Assembly (NCBI RefSeq): GCF_035270045.1
Contig: NZ_DATFIP010000062.1
Coordinates: 1-64,000, forward strand
Length of the DNA: 64,000 bases
Origin: Salibaculum sp035270045
GTDB taxonomy: Bacteria; Pseudomonadota; Alphaproteobacteria; Rhodobacterales; Rhodobacteraceae
Reading direction: 5' to 3'
The position numbers were made by a program, and so were the translations under genes. Position 1 is the first letter of the stretch. The number at the start of each line of letters is the position of its first letter. The notes beneath the pieces are model-generated. The model searched no databases. It was given only the letters and a program-made list of their open reading frames with translations, and was not told the origin of the DNA. This document shows positions 8,546 to 17,632 of this stretch, in pieces.

Positions 8546-9853
8546 ATGCGCCGGATCGCGATGCTGCTGGGGCTCTGGGCCGGGATGGCAGGGGCCGGGG
8601 ATCTGCCCGATCCCCTGACCGCTGCGGATTTCCCGCCCGTGGACATGGAGGAGGCCCGGCTGGGCCAGTTGCTGTTCTACGACCCCATCCTTTCGGGCAA
8701 CAAGGAGGTCTCCTGCGCGACCTGCCATCACCCGCGCTTCGGCACCTCGGACGGGGTCAGCCTGGGGATCGGGGATGGCGGTCAGGGCCTTGGCCCCGAG
8801 CGGGTGACCGACCCGGATAACCTGCCCGAACAGCGCGTGCCACGCAACGCGCCGGGCCTTTTCAACCTCGGGGCGCGGCAGGTGCGGGTACTGTTCCATG
8901 ACGGCCGGATCGAGCGGGATCCGAGCCGTCCGTCGGGCTTTCGCACGCCAATGGGTCCCGAGATGGAACGGGGCTTCGACGGGCTGCTGTCGGCACAGAC
9001 CATGTTTCCGGTGCTCTCGGCGGACGAGATGGCGGGCCACTACGGCGAGAATGCCATTTCCAAGGCCACGCGCACCGGGCGCATCACCGGGCCGGGCGGC
9101 ACCTGGGACCTGCTGGCGCGGCGTGTTGCGGCGCTGCCCGACTACCAGCGGCGCTTCGACTCCGTTTACGGCCTCGCCCCGGATCAGATCCATTTCACCG
9201 ATATATCCAACGCCATCGCGGTGTTCATGGCGCATGAATGGCGCTCGGACAGCGCGCCATTCGATGCCTACCTGCGCGGGCAACGGGGGCTGGACGAGCC
9301 TGCCATGGCTGGCCTGCGGCTGTTCTACGGCGACAAGGGATGTGCCGACTGCCACAGTGGTCCGCTGCTGACCGATCAGCGCTTCCATGCCATGGGCGAT
9401 GTGCAGATCGGGCCGGGCAAGGCGGCGCGCTTCGAGAGCCACGCCCGCGACACCGGGCGGATGCGGGTGACGGGCGATCCGGCGGACGCCTACGCCTTCC
9501 GCACACCGTCGTTGCGCAACGTCGTCCTCACCGCGCCCTATGGCCATGCCGGCGGCCATGCCGACCTGGCCGCCTACCTGCGCCACCACGCCGACCCGGT
9601 CGCGGGGCTGGCCGACTATGACATCGGCCAGGCTGTACTGCCGGACCTGGACGTCGCGGATACGCGCATCATGGACGACCCGGCCGAGGTCGCAGCCATC
9701 GTCGGGGCTGTCACGCGGCCCCCGATGGCTCTGACCGAGGCCGAGGTCGCAGCACTTGTCGCCTTCCTCGAAAGCCTGACCGACCCGGTGGCGCAGTCCG
9801 GTCGCCTGGGCGTGCCCGACAAGGTGCCCAGCGGCCTGGAGGTGGCGCAGTAG
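8546..9853 (+). CDS. Di-haem cytochrome c peroxidase / MauG family protein
   Basis: A 435-residue exported protein with a signal peptide (residues 1-18) and two haem c sites, CATCH at 57-61 and CADCH at 266-270. That is the layout of bacterial cytochrome c peroxidases and MauG-like proteins. These act in the periplasm, reducing hydrogen peroxide or modifying partner proteins. TPSLRNVVLTAPYGHAG is the conserved C-terminal segment. AAGGAGGAG precedes the ATG. The product is longer than classical CcpA (about 340 residues), which favours the MauG/Mbn-like branch. It converges on a CRTAC1-type gene, a pairing that may be functional (inference). Confidence 0.88.
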   Translation: MRRIAMLLGLWAGMAGAGDLPDPLTAADFPPVDMEEARLGQLLFYDPILSGNKEVSCATCHHPRFGTSDGVSLGIGDGGQGLGPERVTDPDNLPEQRVPRNAPGLFNLGARQVRVLFHDGRIERDPSRPSGFRTPMGPEMERGFDGLLSAQTMFPVLSADEMAGHYGENAISKATRTGRITGPGGTWDLLARRVAALPDYQRRFDSVYGLAPDQIHFTDISNAIAVFMAHEWRSDSAPFDAYLRGQRGLDEPAMAGLRLFYGDKGCADCHSGPLLTDQRFHAMGDVQIGPGKAARFESHARDTGRMRVTGDPADAYAFRTPSLRNVVLTAPYGHAGGHADLAAYLRHHADPVAGLADYDIGQAVLPDLDVADTRIMDDPAEVAAIVGAVTRPPMALTEAEVAALVAFLESLTDPVAQSGRLGVPDKVPSGLEVAQ

Positions 9854-9860
9854 GGGGGAT

Positions 9861-9884
9861 GGCCGCCCGCGCGTCGTGGCGGCC
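9861..9884. terminator. Hairpin between convergent genes
   Basis: GGCCGCC at 9861-9867 pairs with GGCGGCC at 9878-9884 around a 10-base loop, filling the gap between two convergent genes. There is no U tract, so it would be an inefficient or factor-assisted terminator for both directions. Confidence 0.4.
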
Positions 9885-11384
9885 CTATCGCCGCAGTGTC
9901 ACCTGCCGGTTGACGCCTTCGGGGGCATGACGTGTTACCATGCCGTCGGGCCAGGTCACCGTGACCTCGACCGCTGCCACCTTGCCCAGTCCGAAGTGCA
10001 GTGGCCCGGCGATGCCGCCGGCATGGCCGCCGCCGATGCTGATTTCCTGTTCCTCGGACCAACCCTCGCCACGAACCCGAACCCGCGCACCCACGGCGCG
10101 GGCATTGCCCCCGGGCTGGCGCAATGTCACGCCCAGCCAATTGCCGGCCCCTGGCGTGACGTTGCGGTAAATCTCGGCTCCTGCACGGCGGTTGACCACC
10201 ACCAGGTCCAGCCGTCCGTCACCGTCGAGGTCGGCCAGCGCCGCGCCGCGGCCGCGCGCAGGGCTGGCCACCCCCGCCGGGACGGAGCGTTCGGCGAAGG
10301 TGCCATCCGGTTCCTGCATCAGCAGCGAATTGGGGTCCTGCATGGCCATGCCGGGCATCTGGTCCACGTTGCCCTTGGCAATGAAAAGGTCTGCGCGCCC
10401 GTCGTTGTTCACGTCGCCGAACTGGGCGTGCCATCCGGTCGAGGGGCGGCCGTCGTCGCCCGTATGCGGCCGCTGGGCCGTGGTGCCCATGGCGAAGGGC
10501 GCGGTCACGTAGCCATCCTGCCGGGCAAGCCGCAGGTTCTGGTCGCCCATCGAGGTCAGCATGACCTCGTCGCGGCCGTCGCGGTCCAGGTCGCGCGCGG
10601 CGATCCCCATGCCCCAGAGCATGGGCGGGTCATAGCCGTCCTGCGGGCCCAGGAACCGCTGTGTCGCAATATCCCAAAGCTGTTCGGCCCCGTCGCGGAT
10701 GTAGTAGTGTCTGTCGTTGGACAGGCGCAGCGTCATGCGGCCGCGCGCGTCATGGGCGGCCAGCATGGACAGCGGGCAATAGCCCGGCGTCAGCGGCCGC
10801 GCGTGCCAGCCGTCGGGCCCCGGCGTCAGGATCTCGTTGCCGTCACACGCGCCGAAGGGGCCATCGGGATCCGCGCGGTCCACGTAATTGCCCACGGCGA
10901 GCGTCGGGCGGGATGCATCCGGTGCCCACCAGGCGGAAAAGGCGGTGGTCCAGGCCTTGCCGCCATCGGGCAGGCCGAGGGCCGTGGTCGCCGGCTCGAA
11001 ACGGCAGTCCCCCAGCCCGCGCAGGGCGCGGTTCGGTCCCGCGCGCATCACGAACAGGTCAAGCGTTCCGTCCGCGTCCAGGTCGATCGGGTAGGTGCCG
11101 GTCACGCCGGTCAGCGGCCCGTCCGGGCCGGGCAGGGGCTGCGACATGAACGCCATCTCGCCCCGGTTCACCATCAGCCGTGCCGGGTTTTCCCCGCCGG
11201 CCAGAACCAGATCAGGTCGGATATCGCCGTTGCAATCGAGCACCGAGACCCCGCCGCCCACGAAATGTTCCCAACCGCCCGCGTAGACATGATCCGCCAC
11301 CGGCCCGGGGACGGGCGCAAAGCGCGGCTCGGCCCCCAGGGGCGCCGCCGCGACCAGCGCGAGCAGTGCCAGCGCAGGCCTCAC
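9885..11384 (-). CDS. CRTAC1-type secreted beta-propeller protein (FG-GAP/VCBS and ASPIC/UnbV domains)
   Basis: A 499-residue exported protein with a signal peptide at residues 1-18. Repeated Asp-rich loops such as DCNGDIRPDL, DLDADGTLDLF, DVNNDGRADLF and DLDGDGRLDLV are calcium-binding FG-GAP/VCBS blades of a beta-propeller. The C-terminal about 80 residues (NWLGVTLRQPGGNARAVGAR onward) match the ASPIC/UnbV domain. Function of the family in bacteria is largely unknown; binding or adhesion at the cell surface is usual. The ATG overlaps the stop of the upstream ROK gene by 4 bases, so it is probably co-transcribed with the repressor, which is unexpected. Confidence 0.85.
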   Translation of the reverse strand: MRPALALLALVAAAPLGAEPRFAPVPGPVADHVYAGGWEHFVGGGVSVLDCNGDIRPDLVLAGGENPARLMVNRGEMAFMSQPLPGPDGPLTGVTGTYPIDLDADGTLDLFVMRAGPNRALRGLGDCRFEPATTALGLPDGGKAWTTAFSAWWAPDASRPTLAVGNYVDRADPDGPFGACDGNEILTPGPDGWHARPLTPGYCPLSMLAAHDARGRMTLRLSNDRHYYIRDGAEQLWDIATQRFLGPQDGYDPPMLWGMGIAARDLDRDGRDEVMLTSMGDQNLRLARQDGYVTAPFAMGTTAQRPHTGDDGRPSTGWHAQFGDVNNDGRADLFIAKGNVDQMPGMAMQDPNSLLMQEPDGTFAERSVPAGVASPARGRGAALADLDGDGRLDLVVVNRRAGAEIYRNVTPGAGNWLGVTLRQPGGNARAVGARVRVRGEGWSEEQEISIGGGHAGGIAGPLHFGLGKVAAVEVTVTWPDGMVTRHAPEGVNRQVTLRR

Positions 11385-12688
11385 GACGCGGCTTCGCCCA
11401 GCAGGCGGTCGGTTTCGACCGAAAGCGCCAGCGCGGTCGCGCCGCGCGCCCAGACCAGATCGCCCCAGGCGTGGATCTCGACCCGGGCCGCCGGGCGCTG
11501 ATCGTCCAGCGCCTGGGCCGACATCTCGGCCAGGACCTCCTCGGCATAGAGGTAGTCATACCGCATGCGCGCGCCCGACAGGATGATCAGCTCGGGATCG
11601 AAAAGCTGCACGACATTGGACAGCCCCAGCGACAGGTAGCGCCCCGCCCGGCGGAAGATCGTCGCGGCGGCACGGTTGCCCGCCTTGGCCTCGTCGAAGA
11701 GCCGGTCGAGCATGTCCTCGGGGGCCACCTGTGCCACGCTGCCGGGGGCCAGCGCGGTCGCTGCCTCGCGCAGCAGGGCATAGTCGGCAACATAGGCCTC
11801 CAGGCAGCCGCGCCGCCCGCAGCGGCACAGGGCGCCGTCAAGCTGCACCTTGGTGTGGCCCAGTTCCAGCCCCATGCCGCCCGCCCCGCGATAGAGCCGG
11901 TTGCCCAGCACCAATCCCATGCCGACACCCTGTTCGATGGTGACCACGGCGAAATCCGTCTTGCGTCGCCCCGCCCCGAACCAGAGTTCGGCCAGGGTCA
12001 GCATGTTGACGTCGTTGTCCAGGTGCACCGGCAGGCCGAGCCGCTCTTGCAGTGCCGCTTTCAGGGGCGCGCCGCGCCGGGCAAGGAACGGCGACCAGGC
12101 CACCGTCCCGGTGTCGTGCTGGATCAGCCCGGCCAGGCCGACCCCGACGGCGGCGAGCGGCGCGGCGGCGGGGCCGGCATCCTCCAGCGCTGCCTCGACC
12201 AGCGCGGCGACCTCCTCGGTCAGCTCGTAAAGATCGCGCGGTCGGTGATCGCTGGGGCGGGTGGCCGCGCCGCGCTCGATCCCGGCAAAATCGGTGATGA
12301 CGGCCGTGTGGACATCCTCGGACAACTTGATGCCCAGAACCCGGCCGCTGTCACGAACCACCCGCAGAGCGGTCGGCGGGCGGCCCCGGGCGCCCTCGCG
12401 CCCGGTCTCGCGGGGCGGGTCCGCGACTTCTTCCAGCAGGCCGCGCTGGATCAGGTCGGCGGTCAGTTGGGTGACCATCCCACCCGAGATGCCCAGGGCG
12501 CGGGTGATCCCCGAGCGCGTCGCAATCCCCTCGGCCCGGACATGCTCGAAGACCTGCTGGCGCAGGGGCGGCGCGCTCTGGCCGCCGTCGCGCAGCCTTG
12601 GCCCGCATCCCTTGCCGACCGCCGCGTTGTCAGGGCCCGGGCGGTGCCCGGCGAGGGGCGGACCGGCGGGAAAGATGGCGTCATTCAT
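11381..12688 (-). CDS. ROK-family transcriptional repressor (XylR-type)
   Basis: A 435-residue regulator. An N-terminal winged helix (RSGITRALGISGGMVTQLTA, about residues 58-77) is followed by a sugar-kinase-like ROK domain. CRCGRRGCLEAYVA is the zinc-binding ROK motif and HLDNDVNM is the sugar-site region. ROK repressors next to xylFHG-xylBA usually respond to xylose, and the divergent orientation to xylF supports that (inference). The first 30 residues are Pro/Gly-rich, and a later start is possible. An 8-base inverted repeat (12712-12719 with 12743-12750) lies just upstream. Confidence 0.88.
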   Translation of the reverse strand: MNDAIFPAGPPLAGHRPGPDNAAVGKGCGPRLRDGGQSAPPLRQQVFEHVRAEGIATRSGITRALGISGGMVTQLTADLIQRGLLEEVADPPRETGREGARGRPPTALRVVRDSGRVLGIKLSEDVHTAVITDFAGIERGAATRPSDHRPRDLYELTEEVAALVEAALEDAGPAAAPLAAVGVGLAGLIQHDTGTVAWSPFLARRGAPLKAALQERLGLPVHLDNDVNMLTLAELWFGAGRRKTDFAVVTIEQGVGMGLVLGNRLYRGAGGMGLELGHTKVQLDGALCRCGRRGCLEAYVADYALLREAATALAPGSVAQVAPEDMLDRLFDEAKAGNRAAATIFRRAGRYLSLGLSNVVQLFDPELIILSGARMRYDYLYAEEVLAEMSAQALDDQRPAARVEIHAWGDLVWARGATALALSVETDRLLGEAAS

Positions 12689-12833
12689 TCACTCACCAAA
12701 ATTATTCCGGGGCGGTGCCTTCCCGACTTCGTGTGCAATTCCGGCACCGCATGCGAAAAGCAGCACAGAAATGCAGCATACCGCAAGAAACGATCCGGCT
12801 CGAAAAAGAATTCGGCCACATTTCCGGACCGCT

Positions 12834-12852
12834 TGTCAATTTTATTTTGACA
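12834..12852. promoter_or_regulatory. Probable ROK repressor operator / xylF promoter
   Basis: TGTCAA at 12834-12839 and TTGACA at 12847-12852 form a perfect 6-base inverted repeat around an AT-only 7-base spacer in the 259-base gap between the ROK gene and xylF. TTGACA also reads as a perfect -35 element for xylF, so repressor binding would cover the promoter. The -10 element is not obvious. Confidence 0.5.
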
Positions 12853-12947
12853 CGTGAAATTAATCAGGCAAGTTGTTGGGGCAGGGTCAAACGACTCGCG
12901 GCCCGCGCCCCGGAGGCGTCGGGTCACAGACTGGGAGGAGATACCAA

Positions 12948-13973
12948 ATGCACAAGTCCATCATCGCCGCCACCGCCGCGGTCGTCGGCTTCAGTTCGGC
13001 CGCCCTGGCGCAGGACCTGACCGTCGGCGTCAGCTGGTCCAATTTCCAGGAAGAGCGCTGGAAGACAGACGAGGCGGCCATCGTCGCTGCCCTCGAAGAG
13101 GCCGGCGCCGACTACATCTCGACCGATGCGCAGTCCTCGTCGTCCAAGCAGCTGTCCGACGTAGAAAGCCTGATTGCCCAGGGCGCCGATGCGCTGATCA
13201 TCCTGGCACAGGATGCCCAGGCCATCACCCCCGCGGTGACCGCCGCCGCCAACGAGGGCATCCCGGTCGTGGGCTATGACCGCCTGATCGACGACCCGCG
13301 CGCCTTCTACCTGACCTTCGACAACATCGAAGTCGGCCGGATGCAGGCCCGTGCGGTGTTCGAGGCGCAGCCGACCGGAAACTACGTCATGATCAAGGGT
13401 TCGGCCCAGGATCCCAACGCCGACTTCCTGCGCGGCGGCCAGCAAGAGGTCCTGCAGGACGCGCTGGATTCGGGCGACATCACTATCGTGGGCGAGGCCT
13501 ACACCGACGGCTGGCTGCCCGCCAACGCCCAGCGCAACATGGAACAGATCCTGACCGCCAACGACAACGATGTCGATGCGGTCGTGGCCAGCAACGACGG
13601 CACCGCCGGCGGGGCCGTGGCCGCGCTGACCGCGCAGGGCATGGAAGGCATCCCGGTGTCGGGGCAGGACGGCGACCACGCCGCGCTGAACCGCATCGCC
13701 CAGGGCACTCAGACCGTCTCGGTCTGGAAGGATGCGCGCGACCTGGGCCGGGAGGCCGGCGAGATCGCCGTGGCCATGGCCGAGGGCGCCGAGATGTCCG
13801 AGATCGAGGGCGCTGTCTCCTGGACTTCGCCGTCGGGGACCGAACTGGTCGCGAAGTTCCTGGAGCCGGTACCGGTGACCGCCGACAACCTCGAGGTCGT
13901 GGTCGACGCGGGTTGGATCAGCCAGGAGTCGCTCTGCCAGGGCGTCGAGGCTGGCCCGGCCCCCTGCGACTGA
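12948..13973 (+). CDS. xylF: D-xylose ABC transporter, periplasmic binding protein
   Basis: A 341-residue type I periplasmic binding protein. The signal peptide ends at ALAQ (about residue 22). The mature protein starts DLTVGVSWSNFQEERWKTDE, as in XylF. IIVAQDAQ-like (LIILAQDAQAI) and VVGYDRLI are ligand-site segments, and VSGQDGDHAALN lies in the second lobe. GGGAGGAG precedes the ATG. It heads the operon xylF-xylH-xylG-xylB-xylA, facing the ROK repressor. Confidence 0.93.
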   Translation: MHKSIIAATAAVVGFSSAALAQDLTVGVSWSNFQEERWKTDEAAIVAALEEAGADYISTDAQSSSSKQLSDVESLIAQGADALIILAQDAQAITPAVTAAANEGIPVVGYDRLIDDPRAFYLTFDNIEVGRMQARAVFEAQPTGNYVMIKGSAQDPNADFLRGGQQEVLQDALDSGDITIVGEAYTDGWLPANAQRNMEQILTANDNDVDAVVASNDGTAGGAVAALTAQGMEGIPVSGQDGDHAALNRIAQGTQTVSVWKDARDLGREAGEIAVAMAEGAEMSEIEGAVSWTSPSGTELVAKFLEPVPVTADNLEVVVDAGWISQESLCQGVEAGPAPCD

Positions 13974-13996
13974 GCGCTGGACCGAGCCGCGATTCC

Positions 13997-14027
13997 GGCG
14001 GGGCGGGTCCGGGTGACCCGCCCCGCC
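13997..14027 (+). terminator. Intra-operon attenuator hairpin between xylF and xylH
   Basis: A perfect 12-base stem (13997-14008 with 14016-14027, arm GGCGGGGCGGGT) closes a 7-base loop. It lies 23 bases after the xylF stop and is not followed by a U run. Such hairpins after a binding-protein gene stabilise its mRNA and let fewer transcripts continue into the permease, giving excess XylF. Confidence 0.7.
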
Positions 14028-14107
14028 TTCCAGACAGGTGATCCATCCCGGCCCGGCCAGCCCCTTCGCGCGGCGGCGGGTCTGCCGGTCGAGCCGACAG
14101 GACAGAC

Positions 14108-15418
14108 ATGAGCGACACAGCATCCAAAGACCCTGACGAGGCCCTGCCCCAAAAGGGAAAACGCGGCCTTCTGGCCTCCCTGGAACTCGACATGCGCCTG
14201 CTGGGCATGATCGGGGCCTTCATCCTCATCGCACTGGTGTTCAACATCCTGACCGGGGGGCGCTTCCTGACCCCGCGCAACGTGTTCAACCTGACGATCC
14301 AGACCGTCAGCGTGGCCATCATGGCGACCGGCATGGTCTTCGTGATCGTCACCCGCCACATTGACCTGTCGGTCGGTTCGTTGCTGGCCACGACCTCGGC
14401 GGTCATGGCCATGCTGCAGACCGAATGGTTGTTGCAGATCTTCGGTTTCTCGCTGGGGCATCCGGCGCTGGCCTGGCTGGCCATCCTTGGGGGGCTGATC
14501 GCGGGTACGTTGATCGGTGCCTTCAACGGTTACCTGATCGGCTACCTGGCGATCCCGGCCTTCATCGTGACGCTGGGCGGGCTGCTGATCTGGCGCAACG
14601 TGGGCTGGTATCTGACCAACGGCCAGACCATCGGCCCGCTGGACGAGACGTTCACGATGTTCGGCGGCATTTCCGGCACGCTGGGCACCACCTGGTCCTG
14701 GGTCTTCGCGATCGCCGCCTCCGGGGCGGCGCTTTACGGCCTCTGGTCGGCCCGTCGCACCAAGCTGACCCACGACTTCCCGGTCAAGCCGCTCTGGGCC
14801 GAGGGCGCAGTCGGTGCGCTGGTGGTGGCAGCCATCATGGGTTTCATCTGGTTGCTGAATTCCTACGAGGTGCCGCGCCGCGTCCTGGAACGCGACTTCG
14901 AGGCCCGGGGCGAGGTTCTGCCCGAGGGTTATACCGCGGCCTATGGCCTGCCGATCTCGGTCCTGCTGCTCATCCTGGTCGCGCTGGTCATGACCATCGT
15001 CGCCCAGCGCACGCGGCTGGGGCGCTATATCTTCGCCACCGGCGGCAATCCCGACGCGGCGGAGCTGTCGGGCATCAACACGCGGCTTCTGACGGTCAAG
15101 ATCTTCGCGATCATGGGCTTTCTTTGCGCCCTCTCGGCGGTCGTCGCCTCGGCGCGGCTGTCATTCCATTCCAATGACATTGGCACCCTGGACGAGCTGC
15201 GTGTGATCGCTGCCGCGGTGATCGGCGGCACAGCCCTGTCCGGCGGGATCGGCACCATCTACGGTGCCATCCTGGGCGCGCTGATCATGCAGTCGCTGCA
15301 ATCTGGCATGGCCATGGTGGGCGTCGATGCGCCCTTCCAGAACATCGTCGTGGGGGCGGTCCTGATCCTGGCTGTGCTGATCGACATCCTCTATCGCAAA
15401 CGGACAGGAGCCAAGTGA
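14108..15418 (+). CDS. xylH: D-xylose ABC transporter, permease
   Basis: A 436-residue CUT2-family permease with about ten hydrophobic segments. ITRHIDLSVGS-type sequence (VIVTRHIDLSVGSL, about residues 79-92) is the family signature, and AAVIGGTALSGGIGTIYGA near the C-terminus is the coupling region. The large loop with PRRVLERDFEARGEV is typical of the longer XylH branch. The stop overlaps the first base of xylG. Confidence 0.93.
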   Translation: MSDTASKDPDEALPQKGKRGLLASLELDMRLLGMIGAFILIALVFNILTGGRFLTPRNVFNLTIQTVSVAIMATGMVFVIVTRHIDLSVGSLLATTSAVMAMLQTEWLLQIFGFSLGHPALAWLAILGGLIAGTLIGAFNGYLIGYLAIPAFIVTLGGLLIWRNVGWYLTNGQTIGPLDETFTMFGGISGTLGTTWSWVFAIAASGAALYGLWSARRTKLTHDFPVKPLWAEGAVGALVVAAIMGFIWLLNSYEVPRRVLERDFEARGEVLPEGYTAAYGLPISVLLLILVALVMTIVAQRTRLGRYIFATGGNPDAAELSGINTRLLTVKIFAIMGFLCALSAVVASARLSFHSNDIGTLDELRVIAAAVIGGTALSGGIGTIYGAILGALIMQSLQSGMAMVGVDAPFQNIVVGAVLILAVLIDILYRKRTGAK

Positions 15419-16185
15419 TGGTCGACCGTTCAGGAACGCCGCTGGTTGAACTGCGGGACATGCAAAAGGCCTTCGGCGGCATCAAGGCCGTCGACCATGT
15501 CAGCATCGACCTCTACCCGGGCGAGGTCGTGGGCGTGCTCGGCCACAACGGCGCGGGCAAGTCGGTGCTGATGAAGATGCTGTCGGGGGCCTTGCCCCGT
15601 GATGCCGGTGATATCCGCATCAACGGCGAGACGGCGGTCATCAACAACCCCCGCGATGCCCGTGCCTACAACATCGAGACGATCTACCAGACCCTGGCGC
15701 TGGCCGACAACCTGGATGCCTCGGCCAATCTTTTCCTGGGGCGCGAGCTGACCACCATGACCGGTCTTGTTGACGATGCCGCGATGGAATCCGAGACGCG
15801 CAAGATCATGGGCCGGCTCAATCCGAACTTCCAGCGTTTCAGCACGCCGGTGTCGGGCCTCTCGGGGGGGCAAAGACAATCCGTCGCCATCGCCCGCGCG
15901 GTCTATTTCAACGCGCGGATCCTGATCATGGATGAACCCACCGCCGCGCTCGGACCGGCCGAGACCCGCATGGTCGCCGACCTGATCCACGAGTTGAAGG
16001 CGCAGGGGCTGGGCATTTTTCTGATCGACCACGACGTCCACCAGGTCAAGGAACTGTGCGACCGCGCAGCCGTGATGAAGAACGGCAAGCTGGTCGGCGA
16101 CGTGGTCCAGGTGGCCGACGTGACCACCGACGACCTGTTGGGCATGATCATCGCGGGCAAGGCGCCCGAGGGCGTGGCGGCCTGA
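15418..16185 (+). CDS. xylG: D-xylose ABC transporter, ATP-binding protein (single-domain)
   Basis: A 255-residue ATPase with Walker A GHNGAGKS, signature LSGGQRQS and Walker B ILIMDEPTAALG. The enteric XylG is about 510 residues with two nucleotide-binding domains; this one has a single domain and must work as a homodimer. The ATG at 15418 shares one base with the xylH stop (TGATG), and AGGAG lies about 10 bases upstream. Confidence 0.9.
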   Translation: MVDRSGTPLVELRDMQKAFGGIKAVDHVSIDLYPGEVVGVLGHNGAGKSVLMKMLSGALPRDAGDIRINGETAVINNPRDARAYNIETIYQTLALADNLDASANLFLGRELTTMTGLVDDAAMESETRKIMGRLNPNFQRFSTPVSGLSGGQRQSVAIARAVYFNARILIMDEPTAALGPAETRMVADLIHELKAQGLGIFLIDHDVHQVKELCDRAAVMKNGKLVGDVVQVADVTTDDLLGMIIAGKAPEGVAA

Positions 16186-16189
16186 TCCC

Positions 16190-17629
16190 ATGACCACCTT
16201 CCTTGGACTGGACCTCGGGACCTCGTCGCTCAAGGCGATCCTGACCGATGAACACGATGCGCTGCTGGCCGAACACAGCGTCCCGCTGACCGTGTCGCGC
16301 CCGCATGACGGCTGGTCCGAGCAGGACCCCCGCGCCTGGGAGGGCGCGGCCGAGGCGGCCATCGCGGCGGTTGCCGCGCAGGCCGATTGCAGCACCCTGG
16401 CCGGGATCGGCCTGTCGGGTCACATGCACGGCGCCACGCTGCTTGGGCGGGACGGGGCGCCGCTGCGCCCCTGCATGATGTGGAACGATACCCGGGCCGA
16501 GGCTCAGGCCGCGCACATGGACGCTGACCCGCGCTTTCGCGCGGTGACCGGCAACATCGTCTTTCCCGGCTTCACCGCGCCCAAGGTCGACTGGGTGCGC
16601 GAGAACGAACCGCGGGTCTTCGACCAGATCGACAAGGTCCTGTTGCCCAAGGACTACCTGCGCTTCTGGCTGACAGGTCAGGCCGTGTCCGAGATGTCGG
16701 ATGCCGCCGGGACAAGCTGGCTGGACACCGGGGCAAGAGACTGGTCCGACGATCTGCTGTCCGCCTGCCGGTTGTCGCGTGGACAGATGCCGGCCCTGGC
16801 CGAAGGCTCCGATGTGACGGGCAGACTGCGGGCCGATCTTGCGCGGCGCTGGGGTCTGCCGCAGGTGCCGGTTGCAGGCGGGGCAGGGGACAACGCCGCC
16901 GCGGCCATCGGCGCGGGTGTCGTGAAGGACGGCCAGGCCTTCCTGTCGTTGGGCACCTCGGGGGTGCTTTTCGCGGCCAACGCGGGCTATCGTCCGGACC
17001 CGGCCAGCGCCGTCCACGCGTTCTGCCACGCGTTGCCCGAGACCTGGCACCAGATGGGTGTGATCCTGGCCGCGACGGATGCTCTGGAATGGCTGTCCCG
17101 GCTGACCGGGCGCAGCGCCGCCGACCTTACCGCCGGGCTGGGTGATCTGCGTGCGCCGGGGCGGGTGCTGTTCCTGCCTTACCTGGGCGGGGAACGCACG
17201 CCGCACAACGACGCGCATATCCGCGGCCAGTTCCTGCACCTCGATCATGCCACCGACGCGACCGAGGCCGCGCGGGCCGTTCTGGAAGGGGTCGCCTGCG
17301 CCTTTGTCGACAACCGTGATGCACTGGCGGCCACGGGCACGCGAATATCGCGGGCGCTGGCGCTGGGCGGCGGGTCGCGTTCGGCCTACTGGCTGGACTT
17401 GCTCGCCTCGGCGCTGGGGGTGCCGCTGGACGTGCCGGAGGCCGGGGACTACGGCGCGGCCCTGGGCGCGGCGCGGTTGGGGCGCATGGCGGCCACCGGC
17501 GCGGGCCCCGAGATCGCCACGCCGCCGCCGATTGCCCGCACCCACGAGCCCGACCCGGCGATGGCAGCCCCCCTGGCCGAGGTGCAGGCCCGCTATCGCA
17601 CCGCTTACCACAGGCTGAAGGACCTTTAG
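16190..17629 (+). CDS. xylB: Xylulokinase
   Basis: A 479-residue FGGY kinase that phosphorylates D-xylulose to xylulose 5-phosphate. The N-terminal phosphate-binding LGLDLGTSSLKA, the substrate segment LSGHMHGATLL and MMWNDTRAEAQA, and the ATP-site glycine motif ALGGGSRSAYW are all present. It starts 4 bases after xylG and ends 3 bases before xylA. Confidence 0.95.
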   Translation: MTTFLGLDLGTSSLKAILTDEHDALLAEHSVPLTVSRPHDGWSEQDPRAWEGAAEAAIAAVAAQADCSTLAGIGLSGHMHGATLLGRDGAPLRPCMMWNDTRAEAQAAHMDADPRFRAVTGNIVFPGFTAPKVDWVRENEPRVFDQIDKVLLPKDYLRFWLTGQAVSEMSDAAGTSWLDTGARDWSDDLLSACRLSRGQMPALAEGSDVTGRLRADLARRWGLPQVPVAGGAGDNAAAAIGAGVVKDGQAFLSLGTSGVLFAANAGYRPDPASAVHAFCHALPETWHQMGVILAATDALEWLSRLTGRSAADLTAGLGDLRAPGRVLFLPYLGGERTPHNDAHIRGQFLHLDHATDATEAARAVLEGVACAFVDNRDALAATGTRISRALALGGGSRSAYWLDLLASALGVPLDVPEAGDYGAALGAARLGRMAATGAGPEIATPPPIARTHEPDPAMAAPLAEVQARYRTAYHRLKDL

Positions 17630-17632
17630 GAG

